Below are positions 20,286-27,563 of a DNA stretch of 29,140 nt, one piece after another (within the stretch, counting starts at the first letter, position 1; every line of letters begins with the position of its first letter). The DNA is from a virus: the IMG/VR virus record IMGVR_UViG_3300020213_000242, positions 1-29,140 of that record. The stretch is one strand, 5' to 3'. Under the pieces are notes generated by a model. The model saw nothing but the letters and a program-made list of their open reading frames with translations. It was not told where the DNA came from and searched no databases. The position numbers were made by a program, and so were the translations under genes.

Positions 20286-21293
20286 CTACAAACTAGCCAA
20301 GGTGTTGACCACGACGGCCCGGATGGCGTAGCCGAGCGCGCTGTCATAGAACCCGCGATAGACGAGCGTGATCGTGGAGTTGCCGCCAAGCTCGCCATCC
20401 GTCGGTGTCTGAAGCCGAACGGGGACGCGGATGGACTGGCTGTACGGGGTCGAGCCGGTGATGATCTCCGGGCTCGTCGTCTTGATCTCGATGTACCGGC
20501 TGGGGACCGGCGTGTTCTGGGCCGTCGCTCGCTCGGCTACCGTCGCGGCCGTCTTGGCGACCACGATGGTCACTTCGATCTCACGCGCTCCGCGCCCGTA
20601 GCCCGCGAGCTGGAAGCGCGAGTTGCTGCCGTTGGCAAACCGCTTGCGGTCGAGGTTGTTCCCGATACTGACCGTCACGCCGTGGATGGCGTCATCGAGC
20701 TTGGTAGTCCCGATCGACGCCGCGACGCTGTCCAGGTAGACCTCGGTGTCAGCGCCGTAGACCCACTGGGGGGTGTCATCGATGGTCAGCCCGCCGGTGA
20801 ACCCGGAGACATCCGCGCGGGCGTAGACGAGGTCCGCGCTGACCTCGAAGGCCGACAGGTCGTCGCCGAACGAAAGCTCCAGCGAGTCGATGACGCCGCC
20901 GCCCGCGTTGATGACATCGGTCGAGTAGTCGTCGCCCCACTGATCGGTGAAGTATGCGAAGGCGTCGGCGGTCAGCGAGGCCGCCTGGAAGACCCACGTC
21001 TTGGCCGTGGCGCCAGTCGGGCTGACGCCGCCCTTGACCGTGCCGGCCCACAGGTACGGGGCGTCATCGAAAGCGAGATTGCCTTCCCAGTTGCCCTCGA
21101 TCCCGGTCGGTCCGTTGAACGGCGCGAGGATGGGGTCGAGCGAGCCGACGTCCACATCCGGGTCTGTCCGTGCCGGGTCGATGGTGATGGCACCGCGGTA
21201 CGGCAGGATGCGCGTTGCCGGGGAGTTGGAAGACAACGAGAGCGAGTGTCCGACCTGATGCTTGCGGAACCTGGTGAAGCCGCTGATGGGCAC
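20286..21293 (-). CDS. Major tail tube protein
   Basis: 335 residues from GTG at 21293, chosen for the perfect AGGAGG eight bases upstream; ATGs at 21326 and 21323 lie in the U-tract of a terminator. The sequence is beta-rich with repeated STITLVYRGF, DSLELSFGDDLSAFEVSADLVYA and IEVTIVVAKTAA strands, and its size and position between tail terminator and chaperones match siphovirus tail tube proteins. The N-terminus VPISGFTRFRKHQVGHSLSL is typical. The C-terminal 90 residues may be an added immunoglobulin-like domain. The gene lies behind an in-operon terminator, which may regulate its level. Confidence 0.8.
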   Translation of the reverse strand: MPISGFTRFRKHQVGHSLSLSSNSPATRILPYRGAITIDPARTDPDVDVGSLDPILAPFNGPTGIEGNWEGNLAFDDAPYLWAGTVKGGVSPTGATAKTWVFQAASLTADAFAYFTDQWGDDYSTDVINAGGGVIDSLELSFGDDLSAFEVSADLVYARADVSGFTGGLTIDDTPQWVYGADTEVYLDSVAASIGTTKLDDAIHGVTVSIGNNLDRKRFANGSNSRFQLAGYGRGAREIEVTIVVAKTAATVAERATAQNTPVPSRYIEIKTTSPEIITGSTPYSQSIRVPVRLQTPTDGELGGNSTITLVYRGFYDSALGYAIRAVVVNTLASL

Positions 21294-21324
21294 TTGGGAT
21301 ACCTCCTGCCCTTTCGCGGGCATC

Positions 21325-21348
21325 AAAAAACCCGCCGACTTGGCGGGT
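21325..21348 (-). terminator. Intrinsic terminator just upstream of the major tail gene
   Basis: Minus-strand ACCCGCC, loop AAGTC, GGCGGGT followed by five more Ts: a 7-bp stem and a clean U-tract (A-run at 21325-21330). It lies between the tail-terminator stop (21377) and the tail tube GTG (21293). The 3' arm can instead pair with CCCGC at 21316-21320, and GCCC/GGGC at 21308-21321 forms a small hairpin next to the AGGAGG. Confidence 0.85.
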
Positions 21349-21376
21349 CATCGGCCGATGGAAACAGGGGGACGGG

Positions 21377-21814
21377 CTAGAGCCGTCCCTCCTGCGCTAA
21401 GGTGCCGCCGAACGTGAATACGGCGGCTGGATAGAAGGTGCCCTCAGCATCGAGCTCGACATCCTCGATGGACGTCGGCACCGTCACGGTCTGATTGCTG
21501 ATCGCATGAGGCCGTGCGGTGCAGTAGTCCAGGAACGCATCCACGAGCACGTCCATCGCGTCGGCCTGCTCACTGACGACTTCGGACAGACGGGCGACGA
21601 GGACGATGGTCGGAGCCATCGTTCGCTGGCGGATGGTGGTCCCGGTGTGGACGATGGACTCAGGCATCGAGCCGACATAGCCCGAGAGCTTGTCCGGGAA
21701 GGTGGCCGGCCGCCGCGAGTAGACGTGGTGCAACAGCGTCGGGTTGGCGGTCTGGAACCCGGTGAGCAGGGCGTACAGGCCGGTCCGCGTGTTGGCTCGG
21801 AAGGTGGTCGCCAT
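21377..21814 (-). CDS. Tail terminator (tail completion) protein
   Basis: 145 residues from ATG at 21814 (TGATG overlap). MATTFRANTRTGLYALLTGFQTANPTLLHHVYSRRP is a helix-rich start. VARLSEVVSEQADAMDVLVDAFLDYC (53-78) and VEDVELDAEGTFYPAAVFTFGGTL-type strands (ending EGRL) match the gpU-like tail-terminator layout. It caps the tail tube and joins it to the head connector. Called mainly on order: connector, gp10-like, this, tail tube. Confidence 0.7.
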   Translation of the reverse strand: MATTFRANTRTGLYALLTGFQTANPTLLHHVYSRRPATFPDKLSGYVGSMPESIVHTGTTIRQRTMAPTIVLVARLSEVVSEQADAMDVLVDAFLDYCTARPHAISNQTVTVPTSIEDVELDAEGTFYPAAVFTFGGTLAQEGRL

Positions 21815-22293
21815 CAGGCGGCGTCATTCCAGGCGGCCACTACGGAGTCGGTGACGCCGGACCGCTCCATCGCCTTCTTCGCACCGGGGAGCAGGTACGG
21901 GGTCGCCCTGCGCCCGCGCACGGAGCGTGCGAAGCGCCACGATGCCCCAGGACCGCGCCCAGTCAACCGAGAGCCGCCGCCCTGCCACGCGAGTATCTTT
22001 GCCCGCTTCGGTACGATCTTCCGCTTACGGGGGCCGTACAGGCCGGTGCCCTCTTCGACGTAGCGGGCATACCCGACACCGGACGTGCCGCCGGCCACGA
22101 TCTGCGCCGTCTTCTCAGTGACGGTCCCGAGCCGGATGGACCGCTCCAGGTTGGCCGTCTTGGTGAAGTCTCGGCGCGCGATCTTCTTAGCCTCGGAGAC
22201 GCCGAGCAGCGCCACCGTGCCAAGCAGCTTCCGAGTATCGCCGATGGCCCGTAGGCGCTTGCGGAGGGCGTCGTCGCCCTTGAGGGCGGTCAT
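21814..22293 (-). CDS. HK97 gp10-like head-tail joining protein
   Basis: 159 residues from ATG at 22293, overlapping the connector stop. LKGDDALRKRLRAIGDTRKLLG (4-25), VALLGVSEAKKIARRDFTKTANLERSIRLG and GYARYVEEGTGLYGPRKRKIVPK show the basic helical, then ARYVEEGTG pattern of the gp10 family, which includes head-tail joining and neck proteins. The C-terminus (PYLLPGAKKAMERSGV) carries the conserved PxLxPA-like end of that family. A longer upstream frame is shadow sequence. Confidence 0.75.
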   Translation of the reverse strand: MTALKGDDALRKRLRAIGDTRKLLGTVALLGVSEAKKIARRDFTKTANLERSIRLGTVTEKTAQIVAGGTSGVGYARYVEEGTGLYGPRKRKIVPKRAKILAWQGGGSRLTGRGPGASWRFARSVRGRRATPYLLPGAKKAMERSGVTDSVVAAWNDAA

Positions 22294-22943
22294 ATCGTCA
22301 CGACGTGGTCGGTGAGCCGCCACAGGTCGATGAGGTCGCGCACCTCGGGCGGCAGCTCGCCGTAGTTCAGGACGTTCCCCTCGGGCGTGATGGCGACGTT
22401 CGCCAACAGCGAGTCGGGTCGTTTGTAGTAATAGCCCGCCATGATGAGCGCGGTGAACTTCCACTGTGGCGGTACCGTCGTCCAGCCCCACAAACCCGTG
22501 ATGACCAGATCGTTGGGCAGCCCGCTGCGTCGCAGGTTCCAGTACGGGCTGTCGAGGTTGCGATCGAACCACTGCGGATTGGAGCGGTAGTCGTATGTCC
22601 CGAACGCCCGCAACTGGATGCCGGTGTACACGGACACGCCCGACTCGGGCTGCTGACGCGACGGGAGCAGGTAGTAGGTGCTGTCCGCCGCCAGGGCCGA
22701 CGATTGCAGCGTGACGCCCGACGCCGTCCGCAGGTCCGGGATGGTGATGGCGTCGCGCCCGTCTGAGCTGAACGTGCGCGCGGTGTTGGACGCGCTGGAC
22801 GTGATGACGCGCCCCGTGGCGCGCTCCAGGAAGTCTGACGCAGCCGTCAGTAGCAGGTCAAGGTTGGCCGTGGACGCCCGTCCGGTGGTGGACGCGATGT
22901 CGAGGAAGTCACGCAGCTCCTGCGCGGTAGCGAACTGGCTCAT
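22290..22943 (-). CDS. gp6-like head-tail connector protein
   Basis: 217 residues from ATG at 22943 with AGAGAGGAT upstream. ELRDFLDIASTTGRASTANLDLLLTAASDFLERATGRVI (8-46) is the helical gp6-type start, where helices of neighbouring subunits pack. A beta region follows (TFSSDGRDAITIPDLRTASGVTLQ; STYYLLPSRQQP), and the end is helical (PPQWKFTALIMAGYYYKRPDSL...LPPEVRDLIDLWR). It forms the ring between portal and tail. It is separated from the capsid gene by a glycosyltransferase island, which is unusual. Confidence 0.8.
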   Translation of the reverse strand: MSQFATAQELRDFLDIASTTGRASTANLDLLLTAASDFLERATGRVITSSASNTARTFSSDGRDAITIPDLRTASGVTLQSSALAADSTYYLLPSRQQPESGVSVYTGIQLRAFGTYDYRSNPQWFDRNLDSPYWNLRRSGLPNDLVITGLWGWTTVPPQWKFTALIMAGYYYKRPDSLLANVAITPEGNVLNYGELPPEVRDLIDLWRLTDHVVTI

Positions 22944-23033
22944 GGACGGTGGTATCCTCTCTGTCCGGTCCTGCGAGACGGAGACGTCCGCTTTCGGACC
23001 CGGTCGGGATCAGTTGGCGGCTCGGCCGAGCAG

Positions 23034-23087
23034 TCAGCAGACGCACGCCGGGGTAGCGCCCGCACAGGGCGGCAGGGCCGGGTTCAT
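23034..23087 (-). CDS. Possible 17-aa cysteine-bearing mini-protein
   Basis: ATG at 23087 overlaps the stop of the glycosyltransferase (ATGA), exactly like real gene junctions here, and encodes MNPALPPCAGATPACVC. The remaining 90 bases to the connector gene hold no frame; they contain a small GTCCG-AAAG-CGGAC hairpin (22986-22999). It could be a chance coupling or a decayed gene, so confidence is low. Confidence 0.25.
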   Translation of the reverse strand: MNPALPPCAGATPACVC

Positions 23088-24340
23088 GCTGCGACCTCTA
23101 GGCGGGAACTGACGATGTCGCGGAACTGCTCGGCAGCCCGCGCCCAGGAGAAGTTGGCGGCGACGTGCCGGGGACCGGCTGCGCCGAGTGAGCGCCGGAA
23201 CGCCGGCTTGCGAATGAGGCGTTCGACGTGCTGGCCCCACTCGTCGGGGTCCTCGGCGGCCCAGTGGTGGTCGTATTCGTTGTCGATCAGGTGCGCGACT
23301 GACGCCGTCAGGCCCGCGGGGCCGATGACCTCAGGGACCGCCGAGTAGTTGATGCCGACTGCCGGCACACCACACGCGATGGCCTCGGCGACCGTCAGGC
23401 CGAAGCCCTCGGCGCTGTTCTGGACGTAGATGTCCGCGGCGTTGTACAGCACGTTCAGCTCCTCCCGAGACAGACCCTGGAACGTGTTGTGCGCGTTGGT
23501 CAGGAACACCCGCTCCCGGAACCAGATGGGGTACTTGGACAGCGAGTCGTAGAGCAACCCGCCTTGGTCGTGCGGCCGGCAGTGGATGACCAGGTCGGCT
23601 TCGGGGTTGCGCTCGAACACCGGCAGCAGCGCCCGGAGCATCGCGTTGTATCGCTTGCGCGGCATGTGCCGGTCCGTCCGCAGTAGCATCACCCGCTTCG
23701 TGTCGATGCCGAAGTGCTCCTTGGCAGTGAGCTTGGAAGTGATGCGCTTCCCTTCGACGGCGGCCGGCCGGTTGGCCGCGACGGGGTAGAGCTTGGAAGT
23801 GATGCGCTTCCCTTCGACGGCGGCCGGCCGGTTGGCCGCGACGGGGTAGAACACCGACTGATCCACGCCGTGATAGACCATCGGCGGGCGACGGCCCATG
23901 ACCTCCTCGATCTGGTCAGCGCCGAACTTGGTCATCGCGACCGGGCTCACGATGTCCCACAGGCCCTTCCACGCGGGCGGAAGTCCGACGCCCTCGACGG
24001 GGACGTAGTGGTAGGACGGCACCGCCTGGAGTGCTTCGCGTACCCGCTGGTCCACGACGATCCAGCGAGCGGCAAAGTAGTCACCCAGGATGATGATGCC
24101 CTCGGGCTTCCACTTGTCCGGCATACCCTCGCCGGTCAGCGCCGCTAGGACGTGCTCCGGTCGGGCGTCATCGTTGAGGCGGAACGTCCGGCTGCCCAGC
24201 GGCTCAGGGATTGCGAAGCCCGCCGCGTTCTGCGACAGGAAGCGCACGTCCTCGCCGAGGTCCAGCAGCGCCCGCCCAAGGTCGGCGGTCACGGTCCCGA
24301 AGCCCGTTGCGGCAGCGTCGCCGACGAACAGGAGCCTCAT
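23084..24340 (-). CDS. GT-B glycosyltransferase (GT4-like) with internal duplication
   Basis: 418 residues from ATG at 24340, overlapping the upstream stop; a longer start to 24418 runs through the previous gene and was rejected. FVGDAAATGFGTVTADLGRALLDLG (5-29) is the N-terminal domain motif of GT4 enzymes, RTDRHMPRKRYNAMLRAL starts the second domain, and EGFGLTVAEAIACGVPAVG (311-329) is the nucleotide-sugar binding E-x7-E motif. MVYHGVDQSVFYPV precedes a perfect 20-residue tandem duplication (165-184 and 185-204). It transfers a sugar from a nucleotide sugar to an unknown acceptor. Confidence 0.85.
   Translation of the reverse strand: MRLLFVGDAAATGFGTVTADLGRALLDLGEDVRFLSQNAAGFAIPEPLGSRTFRLNDDARPEHVLAALTGEGMPDKWKPEGIIILGDYFAARWIVVDQRVREALQAVPSYHYVPVEGVGLPPAWKGLWDIVSPVAMTKFGADQIEEVMGRRPPMVYHGVDQSVFYPVAANRPAAVEGKRITSKLYPVAANRPAAVEGKRITSKLTAKEHFGIDTKRVMLLRTDRHMPRKRYNAMLRALLPVFERNPEADLVIHCRPHDQGGLLYDSLSKYPIWFRERVFLTNAHNTFQGLSREELNVLYNAADIYVQNSAEGFGLTVAEAIACGVPAVGINYSAVPEVIGPAGLTASVAHLIDNEYDHHWAAEDPDEWGQHVERLIRKPAFRRSLGAAGPRHVAANFSWARAAEQFRDIVSSRLEVAA
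23729..23850. repeat. Perfect 60-bp tandem duplication inside a glycosyltransferase gene
   Basis: The unit starting GCTTGGAAGTGATGCG (plus strand) occurs at 23731-23790 and again, without a mismatch, at 23791-23850; two flanking bases also match. 60 bases is 20 codons, so the frame is kept. The lack of any divergence points to a very recent event or an assembly artefact. Confidence 0.95.
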
Positions 24341-25362
24341 GCCAGGAACTCCGCGATACGCGCGGCCTCGGCGTCGAAGTCCACCAGCTCGTCGAAGGTG
24401 GCCCGGATGGCTTCGCACATGGCCCGATGTCGGCTAGCATCGCGCGCGATGTCCACGATCATTTCCGCGGCCTCGCCGAGCGTGTGCTTGTCAAGGTCGA
24501 TGCAGGTCACGCCGTCCTGCCACAACGGCTCGGCCATGAGGCCCCGGTAGTGGGCCGCGTGCCCGATGAGCGGTCGGCCGATGGCGGCCCAGGCGTGGAT
24601 GACATGCCCGAACCCGTCTCCCTGCACCTTGTCGTGCCAGCCGAAGGCCGAGCCGCGCATGAGCGCCGCGATGTCGGCCACCGTCTCGATGTTGCCATCC
24701 GGGCCGTCGATGCCGTGGCTGGCGAGGGTGAACCCCGGCAGGCACTGCCGCATCTGCTCAAACGGCCGGGCGCACGGGGTGGAGCCGAAGCAGTTGACGA
24801 AGGAACGGATGGTCAGGGACGCCGCTGGCGGGTCCGCGTATCCGAACAGCCCTTCGGCGTCGAACTCCTGATGATAGACGATGCCCTTCCCGCGGATCGG
24901 AACCTCGGAACTGACGAGGGCTAGCGGGTCGAGGCCCCAGTCCACCGACTGGTTCGTGTTGCCGACCTGGAGGACGAACTTGGCTCCGATCTCGCGGGCC
25001 AGCTTGGCGAACCCGCGCTGATTGTCCTGCACCGTCGCCACGACGTAGCCCCACTCGGACGGGGTAGCGCGGAGGGCGCCGAGCTCGACCCCCAGGATCT
25101 CCCGCTCGGGATGGTGGCCGTCGACTGTGCGGAACGTCCGGTAGCCCGGCTGCTGTCCGAAGTCCCGTTCGGTCCAGCCGTCCAGCGCGAGGAACTGGCG
25201 GGCCAGCCGGTCATCGCCGTAGCCTTCGCCGAAGCGCCACACGTCCTCATCCCACCATTCATGGCCCACGGGGGTATAGACGATGTGCCCGAGCCTGTCC
25301 CCGAACAGGCGCTGCAGGCTGTAGAACAGCGCGTGGTGGTGGCGGTCGATAAGCACCCTCAT
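24337..25362 (-). CDS. Glycosyltransferase-like protein
   Basis: 341 residues from ATG at 25362, overlapping the stop of the upstream glycosyltransferase. The start MRVLIDRHHHALFYSLQRLFGDRLGHIVYTPVGHEWWDE resembles a family of phage and bacterial glycosyltransferases whose first strand ends in DxHH. GSAFGWHDKVQGDGFGHVIHAWAAIGRPLIGH (about 232-263) is the C-terminal GT-B nucleotide-binding region. No transmembrane segment. It probably acts with the two flanking transferases to build or decorate a glycan. Confidence 0.75.
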   Translation of the reverse strand: MRVLIDRHHHALFYSLQRLFGDRLGHIVYTPVGHEWWDEDVWRFGEGYGDDRLARQFLALDGWTERDFGQQPGYRTFRTVDGHHPEREILGVELGALRATPSEWGYVVATVQDNQRGFAKLAREIGAKFVLQVGNTNQSVDWGLDPLALVSSEVPIRGKGIVYHQEFDAEGLFGYADPPAASLTIRSFVNCFGSTPCARPFEQMRQCLPGFTLASHGIDGPDGNIETVADIAALMRGSAFGWHDKVQGDGFGHVIHAWAAIGRPLIGHAAHYRGLMAEPLWQDGVTCIDLDKHTLGEAAEMIVDIARDASRHRAMCEAIRATFDELVDFDAEAARIAEFLA

Positions 25363-26387
25363 CGGAGGTATGCCTTCCACGCCGCGGCCACCGCTGCCTT
25401 GCCGAAGATGTCGATGGCGCGCTGGCGGATGGCGATGGAAACGTCCACTGCCGGTTCGGCCAGGAGTTGCCGCAGGTGCAGCGCCGCTACCGCCGGGTCA
25501 TCGGAGAACGACGACGCCAGCTCGTGGCCCTCGAACAGCGACGGCCCGTAGGGGAAGACGTTGTGATGGCTCGGCCCGATGGACACGATCGGGATGCCGG
25601 TCATCATCGCCTCGATGAGGCCCAGCGTATACGAGGCCGGCTGCGTCCCGGTGTACAGGTAGGCCCGCGCCATGCGGAGCGCGGTGTGCATGTCGTCATA
25701 GGACAGCTCGCCCGAGCCGCCGACGGCCTCCGAGCCCGGACCGAGGGCCATCGCCGATAGGCCCTTCGTCGCGTCACGCCAGAACTCATAGTTGGTGTAC
25801 GGGTGGCGCTGCGCCAGGTGCTGCGTGATGTTGATGACGATCTGCGTATCGCCGGTCCAGCCCGTGTATTCGGCGGGGTCGACCCAGAAGCGAATGAGCG
25901 CGTCGTGCCCGGAGTAGCCGGGGATGTTCGCTTCCTTGGGCGAGTAGGCGACCCGCTCCAGTCCCTGCCGGCGATACGGCGCGGCCTGCTGCTCGTTGTT
26001 CGTGACCGACTGGCCGACCGAGCGCCAGATGATGCGCCGGCCCGACGATGCGTCACGCCATGCCCGAATGCGGTCCCACTGCCCGTACAGCCGGTCCAGG
26101 TAGTGGTGATAGATGATGATGCCGTCGTCGCCCAGCCAGTCGAGGATGGCGTCGGGGATGTGTGCCTGAGCGGCGCCGAGGTTGTCATCCGTCCCGAGCG
26201 CGTCCACCGCGTCCTTGACGGCCTGCACCATCGGCACCTGCGGCAGCGGCGGGCGCTTCGGATCGTGCGGATGGGCGGGGTCGATGTAGCCGCCGATGCT
26301 GGCGACCTGGTACCCGAGCTCGTGGAGGAGCTGGAGCTGCTGGCTTTCCTCGATGCTGTGACTGAGGCAGAGCAGGATGCGGGTCAT
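25359..26387 (-). CDS. GT-B glycosyltransferase (GT4-like)
   Basis: 342 residues from ATG at 26387, overlapping the methyltransferase stop. MTRILLCLSHSIEESQQLQLLHELGYQV starts a Rossmann domain; IIYHHYLDRLYGQWDRIRAW and IIWRSVGQSV continue it. The donor-binding motif is TLGLIEAMMTGIPIVSIG (254-271), preceded by ARAYLYTG. It lacks signal or membrane segments, so it acts in the cytoplasm, presumably on phage proteins or on sugar precursors. Second gene of four coupled sugar-modifying genes. Confidence 0.8.
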   Translation of the reverse strand: MTRILLCLSHSIEESQQLQLLHELGYQVASIGGYIDPAHPHDPKRPPLPQVPMVQAVKDAVDALGTDDNLGAAQAHIPDAILDWLGDDGIIIYHHYLDRLYGQWDRIRAWRDASSGRRIIWRSVGQSVTNNEQQAAPYRRQGLERVAYSPKEANIPGYSGHDALIRFWVDPAEYTGWTGDTQIVINITQHLAQRHPYTNYEFWRDATKGLSAMALGPGSEAVGGSGELSYDDMHTALRMARAYLYTGTQPASYTLGLIEAMMTGIPIVSIGPSHHNVFPYGPSLFEGHELASSFSDDPAVAALHLRQLLAEPAVDVSIAIRQRAIDIFGKAAVAAAWKAYLR

Positions 26388-27088
26388 GACCGGATCGCCG
26401 TGAAGCCGCCTGGGCCGCCGTCAGGGCCTGTGAACGTCACGTTGTGCGTCGCCACCAGCAAGGCGGCCATATCATCCTGCGTGTGGCCCCTGACCGGATG
26501 CCACTCGCCGAGGATGATGCCCACGTCCTTGACCGCGGGGGAGCTCAGGAAGGCCCACTCGGCGCCCTCCGTGTCGATCTTCAGGAGCGTGAGCGGACCG
26601 TGAGCCTTGACCAGCGAGGCGAGGCTGATGGCCTTGTACGTCGAGGTCTGGTGCGGCAGCATCGAGCCGTGGTCATAGGCCAACGTCGAGTTGCCGACGA
26701 AGGCGTGATGCTCGGCAGACTCGGAGCCCGTGTAGCCGTACCACACGTCCACCGTCTCGCCGCCCTTGCCCACTGCCCCGATGACGAGCGTGATGCGCTC
26801 GGCGAGGCCGTTGGCGTCGATGTTCTGGCGGATCAGCTCGGCGTTCGGCGGGACTGGTTCGATGATGACGACGCGCAGTCCGGGGTTGTCCGCCGCCAGC
26901 GCGATGCCGACCGAGCCGAGGTAGCCGCCGACGTCGATGGCGGTCCCTGTCAGGCCCGATGGGAGGCGGTATTCGTCGCCGTCCAGGCTCGCGTTGAGCG
27001 TGTTGTAGTCGTTCGTGTCCCGCCGGTAGTGCATCATCACGCGATGCCCGCCGGGAGTCGTGAACGCTCGTTGCGTAGGTGCGTACAT
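26384..27088 (-). CDS. FkbM-family SAM-dependent methyltransferase
   Basis: 234 residues from ATG at 27088, which overlaps the stop of a 37-aa membrane peptide (TGATG). AIDVGGYLGSVGIALAA (50-66) is the SAM-binding loop, VVIIEPVPPNAELIRQNI (73-90) the acidic strand and helix, and LLKIDTEGAEWAFL (168-181) the classic FkbM motif. Such enzymes O-methylate sugars and small molecules; the neighbours (three glycosyltransferases) suggest a sugar on a glycan. A longer frame upstream to 27259 is poorly coding. First enzyme of the island. Confidence 0.85.
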   Translation of the reverse strand: MYAPTQRAFTTPGGHRVMMHYRRDTNDYNTLNASLDGDEYRLPSGLTGTAIDVGGYLGSVGIALAADNPGLRVVIIEPVPPNAELIRQNIDANGLAERITLVIGAVGKGGETVDVWYGYTGSESAEHHAFVGNSTLAYDHGSMLPHQTSTYKAISLASLVKAHGPLTLLKIDTEGAEWAFLSSPAVKDVGIILGEWHPVRGHTQDDMAALLVATHNVTFTGPDGGPGGFTAIRS

Positions 27089-27201
27089 CAGAGCCACCCC
27101 ATCCATCGCAGGATGGTCGGATAAAGCCAGAACCAGAACGCGACGTTGGTGGCGATGCCCACGACTACCGTGAGCAGTGAGCAGCCGATACTTCGGTCCA
27201 T
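27088..27201 (-). CDS. 37-aa single-pass membrane peptide
   Basis: ATG at 27201 with GAGGG upstream, stop at 27088 overlapping the next ATG. MDRSIGCSLLTVVVGIATNVAFWFWLYPTILRWMGWL is almost wholly hydrophobic (residues 5-27 form one span) with aromatic residues at the C-terminal membrane edge. Too short for many gene callers. The membrane location is clear from composition; the job is unknown, and its coupling to the methyltransferase suggests a role in anchoring or linking the glycosylation set. Confidence 0.55.
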   Translation of the reverse strand: MDRSIGCSLLTVVVGIATNVAFWFWLYPTILRWMGWL

Positions 27202-27239
27202 GTCTTGTGCCCTCGTGTGCGTGCCCTTGGAGGTGGTGG

Positions 27240-27274
27240 TGCAGGCGGGACGAGGGCACCCGAACCCGCCTGCA
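27240..27274. terminator. 10-bp stem-loop upstream of the glycosylation island, no U-tract
   Basis: TGCAGGCGGG (27240-27249) pairs perfectly with CCCGCCTGCA (27265-27274) around a 15-base loop, in the gap between the 54-aa gene and the membrane peptide gene. Without a T-run it may be an mRNA processing or stability element rather than a terminator, perhaps lowering expression of the island relative to capsid. Confidence 0.4.
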
Positions 27275-27287
27275 TGAAGGGATGTGC

Positions 27288-27452
27288 TTACTTCGGTCGA
27301 GCGCCCATCGCCTGGTGGTCCTTCAGCAGGGCCGCCAGACGCGAGTCGATGTCACCCCGCAGGGGGAGCAGCGTCTTGACATCGGCGACCGCATCGGATC
27401 GCTGTCGGTCCTGGGGTGGCGTCTCCACCGCGTCCGTCTTCTTGGTCGCCAT
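27288..27452 (-). CDS. Small hypothetical protein after the capsid gene
   Basis: 54 residues from ATG at 27452 with ACGGAGG upstream; a longer start at 27545 lacks such a site. MATKKTDAVETPPQDRQRSD is a charged, probably disordered start and VKTLLPLRGDIDSRLAALLKDHQAMGARPK is helical. Small proteins at this position between capsid and connector are common and may be head decoration or assembly factors; nothing specific is seen. Confidence 0.65.
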   Translation of the reverse strand: MATKKTDAVETPPQDRQRSDAVADVKTLLPLRGDIDSRLAALLKDHQAMGARPK

Positions 27453-27479
27453 ATCGGCCTCCGTTTGGGGATGGGTAAG

Positions 27480-27499
27480 TGACCGCTTAGGTGCGGTCA
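27480..27499. terminator. Weak stem-loop after the capsid gene
   Basis: TGACCGC (27480-27486) and GCGGTCA (27493-27499) pair around a 6-base loop, followed on the minus strand by CTTACCC with no T-run. It lies in the 111-base gap after the capsid stop and could be a partial terminator that keeps capsid mRNA higher than the genes beyond. Confidence 0.3.
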
Positions 27500-27563
27500 G
27501 TCCTGCCTGATGCCCACGGCAAGGGGAGGAGAACCCGCGAGCCAAGCCCGCGTTATCGCTGGC

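Noticed and set aside
21294-21326. ATG starts at 21326 and 21323 for the major tail protein
   Set aside because: They lie in the terminator U-tract and lack a ribosome site, while GTG 21293 has AGGAGG eight bases upstream.
20178-21380. Long plus-strand frame (about 400 codons) opposite the major tail gene
   Set aside because: Mirror of the codon-position GC bias of the tail gene. It would run across the minus-strand terminator and two gene junctions, and the product has no domain pattern.
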